This document shows positions 6,013-13,394 of a DNA stretch of 31,639 bases, one piece after another; position 1 is the first letter of the stretch; each line of letters begins with the position of its first letter. The translations under genes and the position numbers were made by a program. The notes beneath the pieces were generated by a model. The model saw only the letters and a list, made by a program, of their open reading frames with translations. It had not been told where the DNA came from and made no database searches. Location: positions 1-31,639 of the forward strand of contig JBFMDN010000066.1 of NCBI GenBank assembly GCA_040753915.1. The letters run 5' to 3'. Source of the DNA: JBFMDN01 sp040753915. Lineage in GTDB: Bacteria > Desulfobacterota > Desulfomonilia > Desulfomonilales > Desulfomonilaceae.

Positions 6013-8160
6013 ATGGAGTTTTGTGCAGTGGAAGTCGATCAGGTCATCAAACCTCAGGACATATCCGAAGAGGCCGTTCTCGCTGCTGTAGTGGAAGCCA
6101 CTGAAGACGCGATCATCGGGAAGACCCTCGACGGGATCGTCCTGAGCTGGAATCGAGCCGCAGAGCGGATGTACGGTTACTCAGCCGAGGAAATGAAGGG
6201 CAAGTCGTTGCTCGCCATCGTTCCGCCCGAACGAGCCATCGAGCTCCGGCGGATTCTCGAGCAAATAGCCAGGGGAAAGCGGGTAGTTCGTTTGGAAACC
6301 GTCCGGATCAGAAAAGACGGTACCCCCGTACCGGTCTCGCTCAGCGTCACTCCCATCAGAGATCGATCGGGCGCAATCATCGGTGCAGCCACCGTTGTGC
6401 GAGATCTTACCTCCACCACACGGGCTGCGAAACTGGTGCAAGCAGCACGAAAATTTTCCTCCGACATACTCGAAAACGCACCGATCTTCTTTGTGGCAAT
6501 AGATGCTCAGGGCAAAACTCTGGCTATGAATCGCCACATGCTCGATACCCTCGGGTACAAGATAGGAGAGGTCATCGGCAAGAACTATCTGGCGAGTTTT
6601 GTACCCCCGGAGAGCAGGGAAGAGCTCGCTGGGATTTTCAGCACCTTGAGCACCCGCCATGAACAGACGGTTAATGAGAATTACGTGGTGAGCAAGGATG
6701 GAGCTCGATACCTGGTGGAATGGCGAGGACTCCCGGTCTTCGATATCGAAGGACGCTTCCAGTACTTCTACGGGATTGGCACGGACATCACCGAAAAGAG
6801 ACGCAAGGAAATAGAGCTGCAGAACACCCGCGATGCGCTTGAGCTGCGGGTCCGTGAACGGACCGCGGAGCTTGTCAAGGCAAACGAAAACCTCAGAGCG
6901 GAAATAGCTCACCGCATCGAGGTAGAGCGCCAGTTGCGGGAGTCCGAGCACCTCTATCACGTCCTGGTGGAAGAGGTTCCCGACGTCATATTCGTGCTCG
7001 ACCGTCATGGCAGATTTACGTTCCTCAACACGCAGGCTGAGAAATTCTTCGAATGGTCCCTCCAGTATCTCTTGGGAAGTGAGCTCAAGACCTATGTCGT
7101 TCCTGAAGATCGCGAGAAGATCCAAGAGCTGTTTACCCTGAAGTCGGACGCAATCTGGGATGAAGAAATCGGGTTGATCGATGCCAACAAGAGGATGAAG
7201 TTTTCGAGAATCCGTTGCCGGGTCCTACGGGAGGACGAGAACGGTCCTCTGGAGCTGGAAGGGGTGCTAAGGGACATAACGAGGCGCAAGACCTTGGAAC
7301 GGGAGCTGAAAGCCTCTCGGAATGAGCTCCTGGAAAAAATCAGAATTATCGATGACCTGTACGCCCATATCGTAGAGCTTGGCAAAGCCAGAGCGATTGC
7401 CGATCACACCGCAGAGGTGGCCCACGAGCTGAGACAGCCGCTTGCTATCATCGGGGGTTTTGCCCGCAGACTGGCGCGGAAGCTGCAGTCCGCGGGAAAC
7501 CAAGATCTTCAGGGCTGTACGTACCCCGCGGAAATTATCAGCTCCGAGATCCAACGGCTCGAAAAGATTCTCGAAGGCCTTATCGCTTATAACAAGCTGG
7601 ACAGTATCGAGCTGGAGAACAGCGATCCCAATAAGATCATCAGGGAAGTCCTTCTCGTATTTGACCCCATGATGAAGAAAAAGAATCTGAAAATCGTGGA
7701 CCACCTCGGGGAGGAGCTGGGGAGCATCCCTCTCGATCCCGGGGGCTTCGAGCAGGTGGTTCGCAATTTGCTGTCCAACGCGATTGATGCGTCTCCTCCC
7801 GGGGGCGTTCTTGAGGTGGAAACCACGTTCTCAATCCCAGGGGACAAGGCCCACGAGATCGGAAGGCTCGAGTCAGACTGCTATTTTCAACTGAAGATTC
7901 GCAACTCCGGTCCTCGCATTCAAAGAGAAGACATCCAGAGAATATTCAGCCCGTTCTTCACCACGAAAAATTATGGGACAGGTATCGGTTTGACGGTCTC
8001 GAAGAAGATCGTAGAAGCCCATAAAGGCTCCATATCGGTCCAATCGGATGAAGCCGGCACGGTGTTCACTGTGTGGCTGCCTGTCCTCGAGAATGAAAAC
8101 ATTGACGAGCACGACTCGCAGATAACGAGAAGGGCACGCCTCTGCGGGCTGAGGGCTTAG
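6013..8160 (+). CDS. PAS-domain sensor histidine kinase
   Basis: A 715-residue soluble sensor kinase. Three PAS/PAC units are visible at about residues 20-140 (DAIIGKTLDGIVLSWNRAAE), 154-265 (IFFVAIDAQGKTLAMNRHML) and 314-430 (VPDVIFVLDRHGRFTFLNTQ). A charged coiled coil (about 268-310) separates the second and third. The dimerisation/phosphoacceptor region has His471 in AEVAHELRQPLAIIGGFA. The ATPase domain shows the N box RNLLSNAIDAS (about 584-594), SPFFTTKNYGTGIGLTVSKK as F and G2 boxes, and ends near residue 700. No transmembrane segment or signal peptide is seen, so it is probably cytoplasmic and senses an internal signal such as redox or a ligand. No response regulator gene adjoins it; the nearest receiver is at 21314. 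ATG 6013 is weakly preceded by GGGG. Confidence 0.95.
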   Translation: MEFCAVEVDQVIKPQDISEEAVLAAVVEATEDAIIGKTLDGIVLSWNRAAERMYGYSAEEMKGKSLLAIVPPERAIELRRILEQIARGKRVVRLETVRIRKDGTPVPVSLSVTPIRDRSGAIIGAATVVRDLTSTTRAAKLVQAARKFSSDILENAPIFFVAIDAQGKTLAMNRHMLDTLGYKIGEVIGKNYLASFVPPESREELAGIFSTLSTRHEQTVNENYVVSKDGARYLVEWRGLPVFDIEGRFQYFYGIGTDITEKRRKEIELQNTRDALELRVRERTAELVKANENLRAEIAHRIEVERQLRESEHLYHVLVEEVPDVIFVLDRHGRFTFLNTQAEKFFEWSLQYLLGSELKTYVVPEDREKIQELFTLKSDAIWDEEIGLIDANKRMKFSRIRCRVLREDENGPLELEGVLRDITRRKTLERELKASRNELLEKIRIIDDLYAHIVELGKARAIADHTAEVAHELRQPLAIIGGFARRLARKLQSAGNQDLQGCTYPAEIISSEIQRLEKILEGLIAYNKLDSIELENSDPNKIIREVLLVFDPMMKKKNLKIVDHLGEELGSIPLDPGGFEQVVRNLLSNAIDASPPGGVLEVETTFSIPGDKAHEIGRLESDCYFQLKIRNSGPRIQREDIQRIFSPFFTTKNYGTGIGLTVSKKIVEAHKGSISVQSDEAGTVFTVWLPVLENENIDEHDSQITRRARLCGLRA

Positions 8161-8190
8161 ATGAGGCGAGACGGTTGCCCTTGGGCTAGT

Positions 8191-8212
8191 TGAGGAAAAT
8201 CCTCACGTTTTC
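8191..8212 (+). terminator. Rho-independent-like terminator after the kinase gene
   Basis: TGAGGA (8191-8196) pairs with TCCTCA (8200-8205) over an AAA loop, followed by CGTTTTC. It lies 30 bp beyond the kinase stop, in the gap before the convergent hicAB-3 module. Confidence 0.5.
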
Positions 8213-8286
8213 AAGGTTGGGGAGAAATCGCCAGAACGACGGTTCTACTTCTGTACGAGCATGGCATGTCTGAACCCTTCAACAAT

Positions 8287-8532
8287 TCAGACGCCAAGAT
8301 TGCCCTCTTGAGGTTCGTTGCACAGAGACGTGCAGGAATTCAACTCAGGTGAGATGAGAATTTCCACGTGTGGGTCGTGAATTCCTTTCAACTCCAGGAG
8401 TGTCCTTGCGAAAATCGCCAATGATTCCACCAGTTCCTCACGGCTCCGTTCCTGCGCGTTAGCGCCGGGGAGGTCGACCAGCCAACCGATCCACCAACCC
8501 TCAGCCTCCTCGATTACTGCATGATACTCCAT
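8287..8532 (-). CDS. hicB: HicB-family antitoxin, locus 3
   Basis: An 81-residue HicB-type antitoxin. The N-terminal half MEYHAVIEEAEGWWIGWLVD then LPGANAQERSREELVESLAI shows the usual strand-strand-'LPG'-helix order. The tail (ELKGIHDPHVEILISPELNS) has no recognisable DNA-binding domain. Its ATG follows the stop of the upstream HicA frame by 2 bp (TAA TC ATG), so it was translated with it. It differs from the antitoxins of loci 1 and 2, so the three loci do not look like recent duplicates of one another. Confidence 0.82.
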   Translation of the reverse strand: MEYHAVIEEAEGWWIGWLVDLPGANAQERSREELVESLAIFARTLLELKGIHDPHVEILISPELNSCTSLCNEPQEGNLGV

Positions 8533-8534
8533 GA

Positions 8535-8717
8535 TTACCTCATGAAAGGAATGTCGAGGTCTCTACAGATCTTGCGAGCCAGTTTATCCATAATCTCCGC
8601 GTGCCTTGGAACTGCAGTCATCGCTCCCTTTCGTCCAAAAATGCTATGTTTCCTGGCCTCGCGAAGGAGTTCCGCGCCGTGCTTCACAAGGTGCTTGACT
8701 AGTGTGCTCCGCTTGAT
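8535..8717 (-). CDS. hicA: HicA-family toxin, locus 3, no normal start codon
   Basis: Reading the minus strand from 8717 gives IKRSTLVKHLVKHGAELLRE, then ARKHSIFGRKGAMTAVPRHA and EIMDKLARKICRDLDIPFMR, stop at 8537-8535. This is the KRxxLxxHLxxHGxxLLREG(x)xHS...VPRHxEI...ARKICRDLxIP type of HicA, complete to its C-terminus and with the active-site-type His in KHS. The position where the initiator ATG is expected is ATC (8717-8715). No ATG, GTG or TTG occurs in frame between it and the upstream TAG at 8750-8748, and no Shine-Dalgarno is seen. Either the start has mutated (ATG to ATC), a rare ATC start is used, or the gene is dead. The partner antitoxin is intact. Confidence 0.75.
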   Translation of the reverse strand: MKRSTLVKHLVKHGAELLREARKHSIFGRKGAMTAVPRHAEIMDKLARKICRDLDIPFMR

Positions 8718-8924
8718 TCTGCCACAACTGTGCCAAGCTTGTGGGCTCTATTTCACGACCCTTTGCGCCCATTTGACATTCCGGCAAGCCAGTTCGCAAG
8801 CCTTTTCTCTCTGAGAAAGAAAATTGCGTATGGTTGATTCTTAAGGATGATGGAGATGCCAACACCTAAATGGGCTCTTTCTATTCCTACTGGGGTCGAA
8901 GGAGTAGGGTAGTCTTTCCGAAGG

Positions 8925-9114
8925 TGTCTCAAAAGCCGGCAGTCCGTGATAATCGTGGCACACCCCCTCACCCTGACCCTCTCCCCCGAAGCGGGGGAGA
9001 GGGGGATTCTTCCGGCTCCCTCTCCCTCTGGGAGAGGGTTGGGGTGAGGGTGCCTTTCCACCGATCGACGCAAAATCGTGCTACGATGTTTGGTGTGTCC
9101 CGAGTTTTGAGACA
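8925..9114 (-). repeat. MITE-like repeat, copy 2 (complete)
   Basis: A complete 190-bp non-coding element with terminal inverted repeats TGTCTCAAAA (8925-8934) and TTTTGAGACA (9105-9114). It contains two long CT/GA-rich complementary arms (CCCTCACCCTGACCCTCTCC and its partner GGGAGAGGGTTGGGGTGAGG), so the single strand folds into a long hairpin. It is in the opposite orientation to copy 1, with which its left part is nearly identical. It encodes nothing; a full-length transposon with the same ends would be needed to move it. No clear target-site duplication could be made out. Confidence 0.88.
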
Positions 9115-9152
9115 TTTTCTTCCAGACTGCCATTTCCCGCCATGCACGGTAT

Positions 9153-9229
9153 CCCCGCGGTCCGCGCGGGGCTGCCATTTTTCTTGAGACGCACGCTTGA
9201 AAGCGTGCGCTTCATGCGTGCGCTACAGC
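9153..9229. repeat. GC-rich hairpins next to MITE copy 2
   Basis: Two tight inverted repeats. CCCCGCG (9153-9159) pairs with CGCGGGG (9165-9171) and is followed by CTGCCATTTTTC, which would act as a terminator on the plus strand. GCACGCTT (9191-9198) pairs with AAGCGTGC (9201-9208) across a 2-nt loop. On the minus strand the second reads GTAGCGCACGC...GAAGCGCACGC, resembling the GTAGCGCCGGC repeats near 23.1 and 25.5 kb. Confidence 0.6.
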
Positions 9230-9428
9230 CGTGGCCGGCCGCATTCAGCCACGTAGGGTGGTCCCGCGTTGCGCTAGACTGCCGTTTCTCGGCCTTCATC
9301 CAAAACCGATGACCGCCTCTATTCGATTCCCTCTGAGCGGGTTGCCTGCCTCAGATGAAGGAACTATATTCACACTCAAGATCACGGACGGGCACAAGAA
9401 CGTGTCCGTCCCAAGAGGGTTGATGATT

Positions 9429-9782
9429 ATGGCACGCTACACAGAATCCATTCCGGAAAAATACCGAGGCCCCTGGTGCGATGAGGAGAATGCTCGGTCC
9501 ACCTCCAATGCGCCTTTCACTCACTCGGAAGCAGATGACCATCTGGAGATCCTGCGGCGACAGTGGGCCCGGTTCCTCATGGACGGAGATTTGAAGAGGG
9601 CTCATAAACTGTGGGGAAAATGGCAGGGATACAGCGGCCAGGACCCGTGGGAAGAGCCAGGATGGCGGCTGTTTTGGGAACGACAGAGGGGCGGGGAAAA
9701 GCTCTGGGAGGATTTTGACGCTCTCGATTCCGAAGACAAAATCGTCCTCAGGTGTTTCATCAGCTACTGGCGTGACGCCTGA
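9429..9782 (+). CDS. Hypothetical protein, 117 residues
   Basis: Family not recognised. ATG 9429 is preferred because GAGGG at 9415-9419 lies 9 nt upstream; the frame is open further upstream through repeat-derived sequence that lacks protein character. The protein is polar and rich in Trp, Arg and acidic residues. It begins ARYTESIPEKYRGPWCDEEN, and a helical middle (DDHLEILRRQWARFL, DLKRAHKLWGKWQG) leads to a Trp-rich tail (WRLFWERQRGGEKLWEDFDA) ending WRDA. It appears soluble with no metal motif. Another small ORF follows immediately. Confidence 0.5.
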   Translation: MARYTESIPEKYRGPWCDEENARSTSNAPFTHSEADDHLEILRRQWARFLMDGDLKRAHKLWGKWQGYSGQDPWEEPGWRLFWERQRGGEKLWEDFDALDSEDKIVLRCFISYWRDA

Positions 9783-9811
9783 CGCAGTACGGACCCTGTT
9801 GCAAGAACCTC

Positions 9812-10051
9812 TTGTTATCGGGGGAAAACTTGGAACCGCCGGTACGCGGAAACAACAGCAATACGAAATCCCTGAGTCTCGGGGTGCTCCGAATCGTGCA
9901 CCGGTATGTCGACGACTTTGTGCTCGTCCGGAAAGTGCGGGCTGGCTCCCTGTCACCGTCCCAAGTTGAACACGTGCTTCGTGCTTCAGGCGCGGACACA
10001 GAGGAGATAAGAGCCGTCTTGGAAGAATACCGGCGAATCCAGGACAGGTAG
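9812..10051 (+). CDS. Small hypothetical protein, start uncertain
   Basis: The C-terminal part (IVHRYVDDFVLVRKVRAG, SLSPSQVEHVLRASGADTEE, IRAVLEEYRRIQDR) looks like a genuine helical protein domain. The upstream part is low in character, and the start is unclear: TTG 9812 or a GTG further in (9881 or 9890 region). It lies 29 bp after the preceding hypothetical gene on the same strand, so the two may form a unit. No family is recognised. It could also be a C-terminal remnant of a longer gene. Confidence 0.4.
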   Translation: MLSGENLEPPVRGNNSNTKSLSLGVLRIVHRYVDDFVLVRKVRAGSLSPSQVEHVLRASGADTEEIRAVLEEYRRIQDR

Positions 10052-10242
10052 GTGAGCTATCTCTTTGCAACCGCCATAGACAATAACAGACGAGGGCCCG
10101 TCCCACCGGTATGCATCCCCCCCAAAAAATGTCCTCGACACAGGGAAGTCGACCAAGACATTTGGCAATCACTATATCGCTCGCCAAGATCGAGGGTCGA
10201 TTTGCGTGAGAGGTATAGCGAAAAAGGAGCCGGACCCCCCCT

Positions 10243-11058
10243 TCACATTTCAGTATCCTCAGGGGGGACGGCCAATCCATGGCCAGGAATAAAGGGAATG
10301 GGGGCAACGGGGAATCCGTTAGTCCACCGAATACCACAGCGCAGAACGGTCTTGACCGGAGCCGGGTGGAGGAAGTCCTCGGGGTTTCCCTCCACGGCTT
10401 GAGGCTCTAACATGGATGGTATCACTCGGATGCAGTGCCCCAGATCGGGCACGTAAGTGTAGAACCGGCCGAGCTCCGCGGGAATCTGGCCTGGGTAATC
10501 TTCAACCCCCCCGGTTTTCGCGGGTGGCTCGGGAGCACGGGCAGGCTGGACGCCCACTTCGATCATCTGCCACAGATTCTCTTTGGGATATGACCGGGCA
10601 CAGAAGCCACGGACGGCTCGGTCAAACTCAACCTCAGTCCACGGGTCGGTCTTGGCAAAAACAGGATGGAGATCGCTGAAGAACTTCTTGAACCCGTTCT
10701 GCGTGTCCACGGAGAATTTTCTGCCGCGCTCATTGTAGAAGTGCACAGTGAGCCGTTCCTGCGTGCCCATCTGATCGAAATACCGAATGCCGTCCGGAGC
10801 GTGGTAATTCCACCATATGTCGAACAGCTCCTCTTCGAAGCCTTTCACCTTGATCATGGTAACCACGAGGAGGACATCGTTAAAACGTATCAGGCCGGCT
10901 CGCTGCTTGATTTCCGGTGTCCCTGCGAAGCTATCTTGCTCTGTAACGCCTCGCACGAAGAGACCTATTTCCACGTGGTTATCGGGTCCGGATCCGAACA
11001 TGGCGTGGATGCTCTCCCCCGGTACGAGACGTAGTTTTTCAGGGTCCACGATCTGCAT
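10243..11058 (-). CDS. Hypothetical protein, 271 residues
   Basis: Not recognised, but the start is well supported: AGGAG lies about 7 nt before the ATG at 11058. The N-terminal two thirds look like an alternating beta-strand domain (HVEIGLFVRGV, GLIRFNDVLLVVTMIKVKG, IRYFDQMGTQERLTVHFYNE), then helical WTEVEFDRAVRGFCARSYPK. A proline-rich linker (GVQPARAPEPPAKTGG) leads to a C-terminal part (FYTYVPDLGHCIRVIPSMLE, RWTNGFPVAPIPFIPGHG). No signal peptide or membrane helix is present. It stands alone on the minus strand between plus-strand genes, with a 14-bp palindrome 52 bp upstream of its start. Confidence 0.75.
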   Translation of the reverse strand: MQIVDPEKLRLVPGESIHAMFGSGPDNHVEIGLFVRGVTEQDSFAGTPEIKQRAGLIRFNDVLLVVTMIKVKGFEEELFDIWWNYHAPDGIRYFDQMGTQERLTVHFYNERGRKFSVDTQNGFKKFFSDLHPVFAKTDPWTEVEFDRAVRGFCARSYPKENLWQMIEVGVQPARAPEPPAKTGGVEDYPGQIPAELGRFYTYVPDLGHCIRVIPSMLEPQAVEGNPEDFLHPAPVKTVLRCGIRWTNGFPVAPIPFIPGHGLAVPPEDTEM

Positions 11059-11110
11059 GAGCTACTCCTGCAAGGTCATTGTTAACAAAAAAACGTTATG
11101 GTCGTCCAGA

Positions 11111-11124
11111 GTATTCCGGAATAC
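11111..11124. promoter_or_regulatory. 14-bp perfect palindrome, possible operator
   Basis: GTATTCCGGAATAC is its own reverse complement. It lies 52 bp upstream of the minus-strand hypothetical gene starting at 11058, where an operator would be expected. No matching regulator gene is identifiable here. Confidence 0.4.
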
Positions 11125-11125
11125 C

Positions 11126-11540
11126 ATCTCTCCCCCGATATCCGCCGACCCAGGAGCTACCCCCATCAATAACCGCGCGCCCGGCCATCGGGACCTTTAA
11201 CCACACCGAAAGGCCTTGACCATAACCCTCAGAATTGATACACCAATTTCACGTCGAGGAACCGAGTGATCGAACATGCTGGATCCTTATGAGTTGACTG
11301 CGCGCAGCGAAAAGCCCTCAGGAAAAATCTCCGGTCGACGGGACCGCAACGACCCGCTTGCCAAAGTATACCAGAGATGCACCGTTGAAGGAACCGTTTA
11401 GAACAGCCGTCGAAAGCGAAAAGGAAGTCGAACGGAAAGAGACCCGTGAGACGTGCGGCGGCTCAAGGGCACGTCACGCAGCGATCCCCCGGTGTCAAGT
11501 CCGTATTCCCAGCCGTGGTGAACGCTGTTCTTTAAGAATA
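11126..11540. other. Intergenic region between the minus-strand unknown gene and argS
   Basis: About 415 bp with no convincing ORF; the open frames here lack protein character and ribosome-binding sites. No RNA gene or T-box-like element was recognised. It presumably holds divergent promoter elements for the minus-strand gene and part of the argS leader. Confidence 0.5.
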
Positions 11541-11569
11541 CTGGACAAGAGGCTATTCCTCATTATAAT
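11541..11569 (+). promoter_or_regulatory. Probable sigma-70 promoter for argS
   Basis: A perfect -10 TATAAT at 11564-11569 is spaced exactly 17 bp from CTGGAC (11541-11546), a fair -35. Transcription would give a leader of about 148 nt before the argS ATG. Confidence 0.6.
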
Positions 11570-11723
11570 GCTTCGATCCGTGCCCCAGCGGAATCCTTCT
11601 TCTCAGAGTCCCTCGTGGGGTTTTCCGAGAATCGGATTCATGTGCGGGATGACTTTAACAGGCGACGAATGTGCGCCAGGACTTTCACAATTCCCTATGA
11701 TTTGTGTTCCATGAGAGCTTATT

Positions 11724-13394
11724 ATGAAACACGTTGTTAAAAAGCTGATTACCGTGGCCGTGCACAATGCTGCTGACCGCGGTTTTCTGTCCCTTCCCGA
11801 GCCTGATTCTCTCAAAATCGAAGTCTCGCGATCCAAGGACCCGCGTTTCGGAGACTACGCGTCAAACGTAGGCCTTGTCCTGGCCTCAGGGACCAAAATG
11901 AAGCCTCGGGACCTTGCGCAAATCATTGTTGACCACCTCCCGCAAGGAGAGGAAGTGCTCGACCGCGCAGAGGTGGCTGGGCCGGGATTCATAAATTTCT
12001 TTCTTGCTGCTGGCGTATGGCGTGACCTGCTGCACACCATACACCGGGAGAAGGACCTGTTCGGCCACAACCGCGTTGAGTCCCCGCGAAGGATTCTTCT
12101 GGAATTCGTCAGTGCCAATCCTACGGGTCCTCTCCACGTTGGGCACGGACGAGGCGCGGCGGTGGGAGATACTCTGGCGCGGCTCTTACGCGCCAGCGGA
12201 CACAACCTGGAGACAGAGTACTACGTTAACGACACAGGCAATCAAATGAGGATCCTCGGCAGGTCTGTCCTGTACCGGTACAAAGAGCTCTGCGGAGAGA
12301 AGATCGAATTTCCCGAAAATCATTACCGTGGGGATTACATCGGAGAGCTCGCCGCTGTGCTCCGGGGCACGAGCCTGGGACAGAAGCTGATCGACCTTCC
12401 TGAAGAAGAGGCCGTGGATCTAGCCTCACGGTATGCCTGTGATACTATCCTCCAAGGCATCAAAAAGGACCTCGCGGATTTCCGCGTAACGTACGACAGG
12501 TATTTCAGCGAGCGATCTCTCCATGAAAGCGGCGCACTGACGCAGACAATCGAGGAGCTTTCCCGCAGGGGAAAGACGCAACAAAACGAAGGGGCACTCT
12601 GGTTCACCATGGAAGGACAGGAGGACGACAAGGATAGAGTCCTCGTACGAGCTTCGGGCGAGCCCACGTACTTTGCCGCTGATGCTGCATATCACAGGGA
12701 TAAGCTGAAGCGGGGCTATGACCTGCTGGTGGACATTTGGGGATCGGACCATCACGGGTACGTCCCGCGAGTCAAGGCTTCTGTTGAGGCCCTCGGATAT
12801 TCCCCCGATGTCTTGCGCGTACTGTTGGTCCAGTTTGTAACCCTGGTGAGAGAAGGCCGGAAGGTCTCCATGTCCACAAGGTCCGGGGAATTCGTGACAC
12901 TGCGGGAGGTCCTCGACGAGGTGGGAGTGGACGCCGCCCGATTCTTCTTCCTGAGCAAACGCTGCGACAGCCACCTGGATTTCGATCTGGAGCTCGCCAA
13001 GAAGCAATCACGTGAGAACCCCGTGTACTACGTTCAGTATGTGCATGCCCGGGTTTCTAGCATCTTCCGTATTGCAGCCGAACGGGGAATAGACGCGGAT
13101 ATGAGCTCGCCGGATCTAACCGTGCTTTCGCTTCCTGAAGAGTTTCGGCTGATGAAACATCTTGCAGACTTCCCGGACATGCTCACTGAAGCTGCCGAAT
13201 CTCTGGAGCCGCAGCGGCTTACGTTTTACCTTACCGATCTGGCCGAGCTGTTTCACGCCTACTATCATGACAATCGGGTCCTGATCGAGGACGACCGGCT
13301 CAGAAAGGCCAGGCTCTACCTGTCAGAGGCGGTGCGTCAGGTCGTTGCCAACGGGCTTTCTATCCTCGGGGTGTCAGCCCCGGAGCGCATGTGA
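11724..13394 (+). CDS. argS: Arginyl-tRNA synthetase
   Basis: A 556-residue class I aminoacyl-tRNA synthetase that charges tRNA-Arg. It has the N-terminal Add-1 domain (about 1-110, with RFGDYASNVGLVLA), the catalytic SANPTGPLHVGHGRGA with the HIGH-type motif HVGH at 138-141, and ETEYYVNDTGNQM. The degenerate KMSKS region KVSMSTRSG starts at Lys380, as is normal for ArgRS. The anticodon-binding DALR domain occupies the last 120 residues (VYYVQYVHARVSSIF to the end). Length is typical. It ends ATGTGA, overlapping the GTG start of the SPOR gene, so the two are translationally coupled. Confidence 0.98.
   Translation: MKHVVKKLITVAVHNAADRGFLSLPEPDSLKIEVSRSKDPRFGDYASNVGLVLASGTKMKPRDLAQIIVDHLPQGEEVLDRAEVAGPGFINFFLAAGVWRDLLHTIHREKDLFGHNRVESPRRILLEFVSANPTGPLHVGHGRGAAVGDTLARLLRASGHNLETEYYVNDTGNQMRILGRSVLYRYKELCGEKIEFPENHYRGDYIGELAAVLRGTSLGQKLIDLPEEEAVDLASRYACDTILQGIKKDLADFRVTYDRYFSERSLHESGALTQTIEELSRRGKTQQNEGALWFTMEGQEDDKDRVLVRASGEPTYFAADAAYHRDKLKRGYDLLVDIWGSDHHGYVPRVKASVEALGYSPDVLRVLLVQFVTLVREGRKVSMSTRSGEFVTLREVLDEVGVDAARFFFLSKRCDSHLDFDLELAKKQSRENPVYYVQYVHARVSSIFRIAAERGIDADMSSPDLTVLSLPEEFRLMKHLADFPDMLTEAAESLEPQRLTFYLTDLAELFHAYYHDNRVLIEDDRLRKARLYLSEAVRQVVANGLSILGVSAPERM

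Noticed and set aside
8753..9299. Several ORFs on both strands through 8.75-9.3 kb
   Set aside because: They translate the MITE-like repeat and the GC-rich hairpins and reappear wherever the repeat occurs.
10052..10679. Plus-strand ORFs at 10.05-10.7 kb
   Set aside because: The part beyond 10243 is antisense to the well-supported minus-strand gene 10243-11058; the remainder has no protein character.
11358..11714. 118-codon ORF upstream of argS
   Set aside because: It covers the predicted argS promoter, has no ribosome-binding site and biased low-character composition.
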